Below are positions 32,782-41,518 of a DNA stretch of 64,000 nt, piece after piece. Numbering within the stretch: the first letter of the stretch is position 1; every line of letters starts with the position of its first letter. The translations under genes and the position numbers were made by a program. Origin of the DNA: Blasia pusilla (taxonomy: Eukaryota > Marchantiophyta > Marchantiopsida > Blasiales); assembly GCA_050084515.1 (NCBI GenBank), contig CM114272.1, positions 41,416,001 to 41,480,000 of the forward strand, read 5' to 3'. The notes beneath the pieces are model-generated. The model saw only the letters and a list, made by a program, of their open reading frames with translations, searched no databases and was not told where the DNA came from.

Positions 32782-34028
32782 TCAGACAAAAGAAGGAATT
32801 GAACTGATCTTGTTCCATCCTCGACTTCTAATACGGGCATAATGAGACCCATCATCCATGACTTTGGTCTCCATTCTAGATGCTGTGATGTAAGGTTGCC
32901 CAAGAATCACAAGATAAGCAGCTCCATTTTGAACAAAGAAATTTTGCTCAATCAACACATCTCCGATACGAGTTTTGACGGATGGACAAGCACCATAGAG
33001 TTCACCTTTTTGGTTGTTAGCCGCTCGTAGTACCCATCCATGCCCTGTATCAATTGGCCACATCCCTTTGTCGTACACACTTCGCGACATGATGTTGATC
33101 TCCGAACCATGATCAACGAGAGCGTAATCGACTCTTGAAGAGAGCCAAGTCGAACTCTAGCCTCCGTCGTTGCACGCGCCCAATATGATCGAGAATAGTG
33201 TCCACCATTATGCCTTTCTTCACCTTGTTCTGTCAAGGCTTCTCCTACTCTCGCCTCTTTTCCTCGTAAGTCAAGCTTTTGTCCAAACACTTGGCAAAGC
33301 TCTTCATCTTCTTCTTTTGTGATGTCAGTATCCAAAGCTCTCACCATCACCATATCTGCAGTCATCTGCCTCTTCCTTATGATCACATCTATGATCAACT
33401 AATGAAAGTCACGTTTGGCTATGCCCAAGACTTCCCTCAAAGAAAACTCTATTTGCGCATCCAAAATCCTCTCCTCAAGAATCTCCTTTAAATTCGTGAT
33501 TGTCTCAATATCAGACTGCAGCTTGTATGTAGGAGTCTTACCCTTGGTCTTCTGAGGAGACCTCAATTCGTTCTCCTTGGTCCTTGCTTCTTTGATATGA
33601 GAATCCCTCACAGATTCAGATGTGGAAGGTCCTTCTTCTCTTGATGGCTGCGCCTCCGATTGTCCTTTTCTTCTTAAGGTCCTTGCTCTTCTTGCGGCTT
33701 CCTCAACATCAACACCATCATTGTCGCGTCTCCTCTTCTCCTCCACACTAGCATCTTGCCAACTCACATGTTTCTCTTGTGCTAGGTATGCTTTAACACA
33801 CCCAGCTTCCACTAGATCATCCCATCCAGTCAGATGACGGATAGTCTCTGCCCCTCGTATCATAACTTCTCGAGGAAATTCTAATGATTCACTTTTAGCT
33901 ACAGATACAAGAGACGCTTCAATTTTTACTGCAAAGGTATCAGAATCTAATGTCGTAGTGGCAACTCCTACTTGACTTCTCACTAAGCCTTTCATACCTC
34001 CTCTACCAAAGTTGGTATTCAACGGCAT
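32782..34028 (-). pseudogene. Protease and linker region of the nested gypsy
   Basis: 33090-32782 reads MWPIDTGHGWVLRAANNQKG and NGAAYLVILGQPYITASRME, the C-terminal part of a retropepsin-like domain; the DHGSE-type active site lies just upstream (~33122-33100) across a frame change. 33398-32952 and 34028-33399 encode charged linker sequence (RRKGQSEAQPSREEGPSTSE and similar). Role: polyprotein processing. Confidence 0.65.
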
Positions 34029-34109
34029 ACCAGTTTGCGTTGAATGAATCTTCCCATCTTTGAAGTTTACTATTCCATTTCTAAGAGCTTCTGAAAATTC
34101 CTCACATTC

Positions 34110-35029
34110 TCAACGTTGATGCTCAACACTATCACACCATATACATCTTCTCACAAAGTTCTTACTTGTTGAAGGAGCACCAACACTAGGACTCCTATCA
34201 AGTTTAAGCTCAGCCATTTCTACTCTCAATTCTCTCAAACCTTTCACCAACTCATCAATGGTAGAATCTTCAAGCTTTGCAGGCATGGGCTTAGGCAATG
34301 GATTTGAAATTGGTACCTCCGACTTGAATACTGTGGTTCTACCTCTACTTTGACTTTGCTTTGTGAGGATAGCATGACTTCTTCCACTTTCTTCCAATTA
34401 GTCTTTGACACCTCCTTCTTCATTCTTGTCCGCCAACATTATGAAAAGCTTGTCCTCCAAATTCTCATCTCTGACCTCAAGGAATAACTCGGTTTTCTCA
34501 AGTCTAGAGTTGCCCTTTCAGAAGGAGAAAGCTGAAAAAACCGCTTCTCAAACTCACGCAACAATTCATTTGGAGTCATTCCCTTCCCTGGACGTTGCTC
34601 TATCCATTCTAGAAAACTCCTCTTAGTCACTCGATCCACATCATCATCGAAGAATTCTCCTTTTAGCAATTGTTCGTACTCCTCCCATGAGGTTGGATTT
34701 TCTGCTCTCAACTTCTTTACTTGACTACGGATCTCTGGTATTACAGCCAACTCAAAACTTGACACCATATCACCTTCGGGTACACGGTTTACCTCCATCT
34801 CACAAACGTACTCTCGAACATACTTAGTGATGTTCCTGCCATCAAATCTCCCCAACTTCTTCACAATCGCTTGGAGAGCCCTTGTTGATCTTTGCTCTCC
34901 AATGTGAACTCCTCCTTGTTGGCTCAACAATGTTGTCAAAGTTCGGAGAAGATCCTCAGCTCCCTCAGTTCCCATTGATGAAGTACTCCCAAAAGTAGTC
35001 ATCTTGATACGACTCCAACTTGCAAACAC
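34110..35029 (-). pseudogene. gag of the nested gypsy
   Basis: 35029-34439 encodes a retrotransposon gag core (GRFDGRNITKYVREYVCEME ... YEQLLKGEFFDDD ... FLEWIEQRPGKGMTPNELLR ... FEKRFFQLSP). 34397-34110 reads on to a single knuckle CIWCDSVEHQR, interrupted by a stop before its last Cys. Leading ATG ~35029, just inside the 5' LTR. Role: particle formation. Confidence 0.8.
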
Positions 35030-35068
35030 AAACTACCGCCTCAAAGAGCTCTCAATGGAAGCACCATT

Positions 35069-36341
35069 TGTCGTGTCGAGAATCTTTCTTCGAGCAAGGG
35101 CGGGCCTTCTAACTGCGGTAGATGCGGTCGATGCAAGGTGAACTCTCTAATAAGTTCTCCTTTTTCAATACAAAATTATGATGTACACTCTCCATTCTCT
35201 CACGACAGGTATCACAAATGGAAGTGCCGAGGCGATCACTTCTTCGTAACATCGGACCCCGAAATTCCTAACTATAAAATCCCTATAAACTATTTTACGT
35301 TTGTACACGAGGAAGATAGCAAAACTAGTGTTAAACCCTACTTGACCAGGCCTATTGACATCCATGGATCGCTATATAAGGACATACAAAGTACAATCCC
35401 ATGTCCTTCCATATGTGACGATAGGAAGAATCACCGGAGTTGGAGATTGCATGACCTGGTTCATGAACGCCTCCCCAAAGTGATAAACTAAATAGCGAGT
35501 GAACCAGTGCCTATCTACAAAGAGTACCTTGACATGGTAAGGATTGAGGAAAGGAAAGTCGGGCACAGCTCGTGCTCCACCCCTATCCATGCTTGACACA
35601 CATTCTCTACTCTCCTCAAGAATGGGTTTTGGCGGAGTTATTCTCCCAAGAGGGGTAATCCACTCTCATTGGGGAAGTAACAAGCCAAAACTTCCGCTAT
35701 TTTAGTATGACTAAACTCCTCTACGGTGACAAACCTCTCATCCCCACACACACACACCACACTCTAGAAATCTCTCAAAGAATAGACCATAGTCAAGTTA
35801 CTCTCCCAAGAGGGGTGATCCACTCTCATTGGAAGAGCAAGCAATCCCAAAGCCATACACTCAAGAGAGACACGAGAGACTCAAGATGTGGAATAGAATG
35901 TGATGAACCCTTGAAGGTCCCTCCTCTTTATATACTCACAAGGATCCACAAGAGTACTGAAATAGAGCTTATCTTATCTTGTGCCACATGGCTTCCTCTC
36001 AAGGCTTAGCCAATCACATTTTGACACATGTAGATTTCCTCTTATCTCTTCCAAAATATCCTCTTTTACCCACATGATATTTTCCAAATTACCCCAACTA
36101 ACCTAGCCACCAACCAAGACTACTTTTGCTTTTCATTAAAGCAACTACTTTACTTTTATAAAGTCATCTTTTATTTATTACCTCCTTTTCCTAAAGTTGG
36201 GCCCGCATAAAAGAGGCACCATAAAGAGGTTTAAACATAAGAATCTCCTTTTTCTAAGCCAATTTACTTAATACTAATGAAACTCTATCTAACACTTAAT
36301 GACGAAGGAGTTTACACACTAGTTGATTTTACTATACGACA
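35069..36341 (-). repeat. 5' LTR of the nested gypsy
   Basis: Nearly identical to 27821-29093. Directly internal to it (minus strand) is TGGTGCTTCCATTGAGAGC (35046-35065), a primer-binding-type sequence common in plant gypsy elements. Confidence 0.92.
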
Positions 36342-37109
36342 ACGCTACCCGCCGACATCTCTTAAGTGGGGGCGCAGGATCTAGATAGAGTTGGCACCAT
36401 TCATTTGGTGATTGCTGGATGGCCATGTCAGGGTCATTCATCAGCTGGCCGAGGATTTGGATTGCACGATCCGAGGTCAGGGATGTTTTGGGAGATGCTA
36501 CGAGTATTACGACACTTGCAAGAGAGTCAGATATGTTCTCCAGCGTACATTTTGGAGAACGTGCCGTTGTTGGGAGACACTCGTGCACGTGTGATGACGA
36601 GTGTACATCAGGTGAGGTCTTGGTTGGGACCTGCTGTGTTGTTAGATGCAGCGGGAGTTGGGTCACGTGCCCATCGTCCACGACTGTGGTGGACGAACCT
36701 GATACCATCAGAGGTACTGAGTCGAGCATACGGTGGAGTCCAAAGAGCACCACATCTCATAGTGGATGCTATTTTGGGCTCAGGGCGTCGATCTCAGGTG
36801 ATGACACGGGATGATAGACCATCGTTGGCCATGGCCAATAGGGTGGGGGAGTTGAGGGCAGCCTTACCTACGTTGGTGAGCTTCCCACCATCCCATGCCT
36901 TTCGTCAGGGAGGGCCAGGCATGATTTGGGATGAGGTGACCGGAGCATTGGAGGAGCCTATAGCAGATAAGCGCGAGCGCGCCATGGGGTTCACTACCGG
37001 TACTATGGTGTCTCCTGGGATGATTGAGGCATCCCGGAGACAGGTGTTGGGGCACGCGATGGATCTCAATTGTCTCACATGGATAGTCAGCCTAGGTATG
37101 GCTGAGTAG
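36342..37109 (+). pseudogene. DNMT3-like C5 cytosine methyltransferase, catalytic part (motifs IV-X)
   Basis: After one in-frame TAA (36363-36365) the 36366-37109 frame is open for 247 codons. Motif IV LVIAGWPCQGHSSAGRG has the catalytic Cys codon at 36426-36428. Motif VI is AYILENVPLLGD (Glu codon ~36555). Motif VIII is SRAHRPRLWWTNL. The end reads KRERAMGFTTGTM and LGHAMDLNCLTWIVSLG, which resembles the REK..MGF / R..LG.S segment of DNMT3 proteins. Motifs are in the ordinary I-IV-VI-VIII-X order, so it is not a rearranged plant DRM. All catalytic motifs are intact in sequence; what kills the gene is two stops and the 8.5-kb insert between motifs I and IV. Confidence 0.88.
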
Positions 37110-38912
37110 AGACGGATGTGAGTGTCATCCATGCGGTCACGTCCACGAGTTGGACCATTGCCTACAGGGTAAGTACAGGCATTGGCTGGGGGCAAGACGA
37201 GGAGAGATAGGCACCCATGGACTTCTTGGGACGTCGTTTGAGCAGAGAGTGCGAAGGCGTCTAGTGTAGCACATGTTCATTTTTTGGATGTGGAGCATGG
37301 TGTAGGAGGTCAGAGTGGAGTGGCTGTTGCGGAGGTGGCTAGGGTTGCTACATAGCAACCAAAGCCGGAGGTTGCGTCCTCTCCGAGTGAGGTCACGATG
37401 GAGACTTGGGAGCCTGTGATGGGTCTCAAGTTGATAGGAGGAGAGCGACGGCGAGTTCATAGGTTTCTGAGAGGGCATGTCAATTGTTTTGCCTTCAATA
37501 TGAGAGACTTGGGTATGCTGAAGGGTCCCGCGATACGGATTGAGTTGGCTAGTGATACGCCGATCTTTCGTCGACCCTAGAGGTATTCTGATATGGAGCG
37601 AGCCTTAATTCAAAGCAGGAGTCAGGACTTGTGGAGTTATCACATGGGGAGTATGCATCTACCACAGTCATGCCGGCGAAGAAGGATATGTATGGCAATT
37701 GGACGGATAGGCGGATGTGTGGAGATTACCGTCCTATCAACCGAAAGACGAGGTCAAATCGGTATGCCATGCCTACTCCTGAGGAGATCTTTGATGCGGT
37801 AGGGCATGCAAAGATCTTCAGTACTTTAGATCTCCGTGCTCGCTATCATCAGCTTCCTATTAGGTTAGAGGACAGGGAGAAGACAGCATTCTGGGGGATA
37901 GATCGGTTCGAGAGAGATTGCTTGTATCAGTGGCGGTTCTTACCATTTGGGTTGAAGAACGCGCCTGCAGAGTTTCAGAGAGTGATGGATAAGATTCTGG
38001 CTGGCTTGGATTTTGTATGATGTTACATAGATGATATTCTTATCTTCAGTTCCATGGTTGAGGAGCATGAGCGACACTTGGAGGAGATGTTTCGGCGATT
38101 GCAGTTACATGGACTGAAGTTACATCCAGGCAAGTGCAGATTCTTTCAGGAGCAGATTGAGAACTTGGGACACACCATATACCCGAGTGGGTTAGGCGTT
38201 CAGTTGACGAAGGTAGAGGCTATTGCGTAGATTCCACGCCCTACAGATGTGAGTCGAGTCTGAGCATTTCTTGGACTGGCGAACGTCTATCAACAGTATG
38301 TCAAGGGTTTTAGTGCGATCGCAAAGTCTTTGATCTTGTTGACGAGACTTGATCAGGTTTGGTTGTGGGGAGATGATCAGGAGCGAGCATTTCAGGAGCT
38401 CAAGGACTGGTTGACGTCCTCACCCATTTTACAGAGACCGGTTAGGGGTCGCCCATTCCAGTTACATACGGATTTGAGCATGTTGGGTCTAGGAGCAGTG
38501 CTTACTCAAAGGGAGGAGAGGGAGTTTGTTGTGGCTTATGAGAGCCGATCGAACAACATTGCAAAGGCGAAGTATAGCTCCTACGAGGGAGAGTGCTTGG
38601 ATGCAGTGTGGGCTGTGGCACATTTTAGGTGCTATTTATTTGGGAACCCTTTCACACTTATCATTGATCATCAGCCGTTGAGGTGGTTGATGGAGTCCGA
38701 CAAGCTTACGGGAAAGCTTGCCAAGTGGGCTCTATTACTACAGGAGTATGAGTTTGAGGTGGTTCATAGGCCAGATCGGGTGAACCAGGATGCGGATGGG
38801 TTGAGTCGTAACCCATGTTCGAGTCAGAGAGACGACATAGGAGCTCGATGGCACGGAGAGAGTGATGAGGAGATGGTGTCTGGTTGGCATGCATTTCCTA
38901 TCTTTGTTGGTT
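37110..38912 (+). pseudogene. Reverse transcriptase and RNase H of the DNMT-gypsy
   Basis: 37398-37580 is linker. RT starts ~37640 (TTVMPAKKDMYGNWTDRRMC, DYRPINRKTRSNRYAMPTPE, KIFSTLDLRARYHQLPIR, LPFGLKNAPAEFQRVMDKIL). After a TGA at 38018-38020 the YIDDILIFSS catalytic box follows at ~38025-38055, then GLKLHPGKCRFF. TAG (38228) and TGA (38262) are further in-frame stops. The 38330-38914 frame has the RNase H domain (FQLHTDLSMLGLGAVLTQRE ... YSSYEGECLDAVWAVAHF ... LIIDHQPLRWLM ... NQDADGLSRNP). Role: cDNA synthesis. Confidence 0.88.
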
Positions 38913-40105
38913 GACTATGGCAGGTCAGCCACAGGTGATGACTACAGTGGTGGGGTTGGATGATGAGTCTTTGGATCCGGAGGTTAGTGAGGAGGCGACA
39001 GGTGGTTGTGATATCCATGACGACGTGGAGGTTGTGGAGTTCTTGCGCACTGGCGTCATTGCGAGTATAGTGAGTGCTAGGGAGCGGGATCGGATCCTAC
39101 AGAGAGCCAAGAGGTTCAGGTGGGAGGGGACTCACATTTTGCGGGTATGGGGAGATGGTAGGATACGAGTGGTACCTCATCCTTCCCAGCAAGCATGTGT
39201 AGTGCGACATGCCCATGAGGAGTTGGGACATTTTGGAGTAAAGCGTTTACGACTTTACTCAGGTTCAGATATTGGCGGTGCGGCATGCATACTGGTACAA
39301 ACAATTTGTGGCGGATGTATGGTATGTGACAGAGTCGAGCATCCTTCAATGCTCCCACTCTCAGATTACATCCTTTGCCGATTATGGGTTTAGGTTATCG
39401 GTGAAGTTTAGACTTTGCAGGACCTTTGCCATTGACAGGGCGTCATCATAGGTACATGTTGGTCATGGTGGAGCATTTCTCCAAGTGGATAGAGTTGGTG
39501 GCACTACCAGACAAGACGAGCGAGGGAACAGCTTATGCGTTTCTAGATTGTGTGCTTAGTCACTTTGGTGCACCGGCGGAGGTGTTGACTGACCAGGGTA
39601 CCGAGTTCAGGGGAGAGTTTCAAGCCTTGTGTGATCAGGCGCTGATAGATCACCGCACCACGTCCAGAGATCATCGTGAGGTGGATGGGTTGGCAGAGAG
39701 AGTGGTACAGATGGTGAAGAGAGGATTGCGCAAGTATGGTTTGCAGCGGGGACAGCTGAGGGAGTGGGACCTACAGTTGCCATGGTTGGCTATGGGTTAT
39801 CGCTTTAGTCGAAAAGCATCCTTGGCGTCATTTTCACCGTACTTTTTGCTCTTTGGGAGAGAGCCAGATTTACCTGCAGCGATTCGACGTGACATGGCGG
39901 AGGTGTTAGATCTTGATGATCCAGATGTGTGGGTACAAGCATGTTCTCATAGGGCAGAAGTTTTTCGTAGAGTTATGCCTATGGCCTTTGAGAACTTAGC
40001 TATTGCCCAACATAGAGATACATTGAGGTACGCGACCATTCGTGGAGGAGGTTATCGTCCAGGGATTAGGAGGTTTCATCCTGGAGATTACGTGTATTTA
40101 TAGCA
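38884..40105 (+). pseudogene. Integrase of the DNMT-gypsy
   Basis: The N-terminal HHCC region (VVRHAHEELGHFGVKRL ... CGGCMVCDR) is at ~39210-39335, with damaged sequence after it and stops near 39391. The catalytic core in the 39426-40103 frame reads MLVMVEHFSKWIELVALPDK, VLTDQGTEFRGEFQALCD (second Asp) and REVDGLAERVVQMVKRGLR (Glu). The C-terminus GIRRFHPGDYVYL stops at 40103 and the frame continues after that stop into the PHD segment. The HFGA..VLTDQGTEF pattern is standard for gypsy integrases. Confidence 0.85.
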
Positions 40106-40106
40106 G

Positions 40107-40448
40107 GTGGCACCCACGACGCTAGATGTCATTGCAGGGCGCACGATCCTACGTGTGCGCAAGGTATTACCGACCGGAGTCCTCATGTTGGAGGGACGGG
40201 ATGGTATGGTTTGGAAGGATCATGTGCGCAATTGTACGCCATGTCATCTTCCGAACGTAGATGGGATGGTGGATCTGAGCTTGGAAGTGGTACCTGCAGG
40301 CTTGAGGTGTATGTTGTGCGGATCTGCGAGGGGTGCAGCCACCATGTTGGTATGTGATGGTTTTTCTCGAGGGTGGCATATGTCATGTCTGACCCCCCCT
40401 CTTGATGTGGTTCCCACGGGACGATGGATATGTCCGAGATGTGTATAG
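40107..40448 (+). pseudogene. PHD finger at the C-terminus of the DNMT-gypsy polyprotein
   Basis: The frame is in phase with the integrase, separated by one TAG (40101-40103 region). It first gives the integrase tail (RTILRVRKVLPTGVLMLEGR ... VWKDHVRNCTPCHLPN), then a C4HC3 zinc finger at about 40308-40445: LRCMLCGSARGAATMLVCDG, then WHMSCLTPPLDVVPTGRWIC, then PRCV. The order C-x2-C ... C-D ... W-H-x2-C-L-x-PPL ... P-x-G-x-W-x-C-P-x-C is that of a PHD finger. In chromoviruses this position normally carries a chromodomain. A PHD finger would be expected to read histone H3 tails and could guide integration; that is inference. Confidence 0.85.
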
Positions 40449-40527
40449 GGTAGTAGGTCGTCTCAGAGAGATGTGATATTTTTCTATCTGGAGTTGGGGG
40501 GATCCAACTGCCAACTAGGGGGGCGAT

Positions 40528-41150
40528 TGTGTGATCTCCATGTATATGTATGAGTTGATTTTTGTACATGTGTGGATCAACCCGTGTGTGGGGGAAGATC
40601 GGTGTTGTGTGGTGTAGATGTGACCAGCGATGTATGTTGTGTAGCGATATGTATGCGCACGAGAGTTGTCACATCTGAGTAGCCGATAGGCCGAGATCTA
40701 TTGTGGATAGGGCGTAGGAGCCAGCGGACTATCTTGAGTGTAACTTTGTCCCACGGTGTCGGATGAGGTTGAGGATAGGTCCACTGTGTCAGGAACGTTT
40801 TTTCTGACAACTTTCATGTTGAGGTCTTTTACAGTCGGGTGACTTGTTGACCAGGTCACCCGCCCCTGGTAACCTGTGCGCGCAGGTTACCAAGGGAAGG
40901 GCTATTTTTAGGAAAAGAGCCTTTTGGCTCTTCCCAACCCTACATTAGAGAGGAAGATGGCTTTCCTAAGCCATCTTTCTCATGTTGGGCCGTTGGAATA
41001 CCTCCCTTGTATGTGTGTGAGCTAGGACTAGGGTGCTAGCGTTTGGATTCCTTGATAGCACAGGGTGGACGAGGCTCGATATGCCGATGTAGATTGAGGA
41101 GTGGAGTTTTAGGCCGGGTGTGCCGTTTTTACTACTCTTTATTTATTTCA
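40528..41150 (+). repeat. 3' LTR of the DNMT-gypsy
   Basis: Starts TGTGTGATCTCCATGTATAT right after the polypurine tract and ends ...CTTTATTTATTTCA; 623 bp. The part from 40665 matches the 5' LTR remnant, including the GGTAACC palindrome at 40868-40891. Confidence 0.75.
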
Positions 41151-41423
41151 CTAGTGAACGAACTTCTTTTCACAAGGAATTGGATACACTTCGTAAGAAG
41201 AATGATCGTTCAAAAATTCAAGGAATTGGAACTTTCAGCACTGTACGAAGTGTATCCAATTCCTTGAACTACTTTGAACTGTGAAAAGAAGTTGTCACTC
41301 TTGTTTGGTGAAAGTGTCTGCTGTAATTTCAAATGAGTCTCTGTTTTCCGCAACAAGAGCCAAGGACAGTTCACACGTTTTGGCATCGCACCTCAGAGAT
41401 GTCAACGAACGTTTAGTGATCGT
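41151..41423. mobile_element. Fold-back sequence of unknown origin beside the 3' LTR
   Basis: Left arm AACTTCTTTTCACA + AGGAATTGGATACACTTCGT (~41160-41194). Right arm is the reverse complement (~41244-41293) with a 15-nt insert between its two blocks. The spacer is ~50 bp. A further ~130 bp of unassigned sequence leads to the LTR fragment at 41424. Confidence 0.5.
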
Positions 41424-41518
41424 TGTGTGATCTCCATGTATATGTATGAGTTGATTTTTGTACATGTGTGGATCGACCAGTGTGGGGAAGATCAGTGTTG
41501 TGTGGTGTAGATGTGACC
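41424..41518 (+). repeat. Extra 95-bp LTR fragment of the DNMT-gypsy family
   Basis: Matches 40528-40622, the start of the 3' LTR, and stops at GATGTGACC(A), where gene A of the MULE copy resumes (GACGATTCCG). Its presence outside the 3' LTR shows the right boundary has been rearranged or that two family members overlapped here. Confidence 0.75.

Larger units (their letters stand above)
27821..36341 (-). mobile_element. Young Ty3/gypsy element nested in the methyltransferase
   Basis: Two LTRs of 1,273 bp each (27821-29093 and 35069-36341) with TGTCG...CGACA ends. They differ at only a handful of positions (for example around 28314-28325 against 35562-35572, and an indel pair near 28690). ACGC(T) flanks both sides (27817-27821 and 36342-36346), a 4-5 bp TSD. 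Internal order on the minus strand: primer-binding region beside 35068, gag, protease, RT, RNase H, integrase, then a polypurine tract (complement of 29095-29106, CACCCCCTCC). The coding region has several stops despite the young LTRs, so it may have been copied in trans. Confidence 0.92.
23097..41518 (+). mobile_element. Ty3/gypsy retrotransposon carrying a DNMT3-like methyltransferase and a PHD finger
   Basis: The order on the plus strand is: partial 5' LTR (23097-23582), GC-rich leader, gag, protease, C5 cytosine methyltransferase, RT, RNase H, integrase, PHD finger, polypurine tract (40517-40527, CTAGGGGGGCGA) and 3' LTR from 40528. RNase H before integrase is the Ty3/gypsy order. It disrupts gene A of MULE copy 1. 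The junction is not clean: about 55 bp of gene A present in copy 2 is missing, and no TSD is visible. All ORFs carry stops or frameshifts, and the methyltransferase is split by a younger element at 27821-36341. Its own length without that insert is ~9.9 kb. Confidence 0.85.

Noticed and set aside
36342-37109. Plant DRM-type methyltransferase
   Set aside because: DRM proteins have the motifs in permuted order (VI-X before I-V). Here the order is I-IV-VI-VIII-X, and the end resembles DNMT3.
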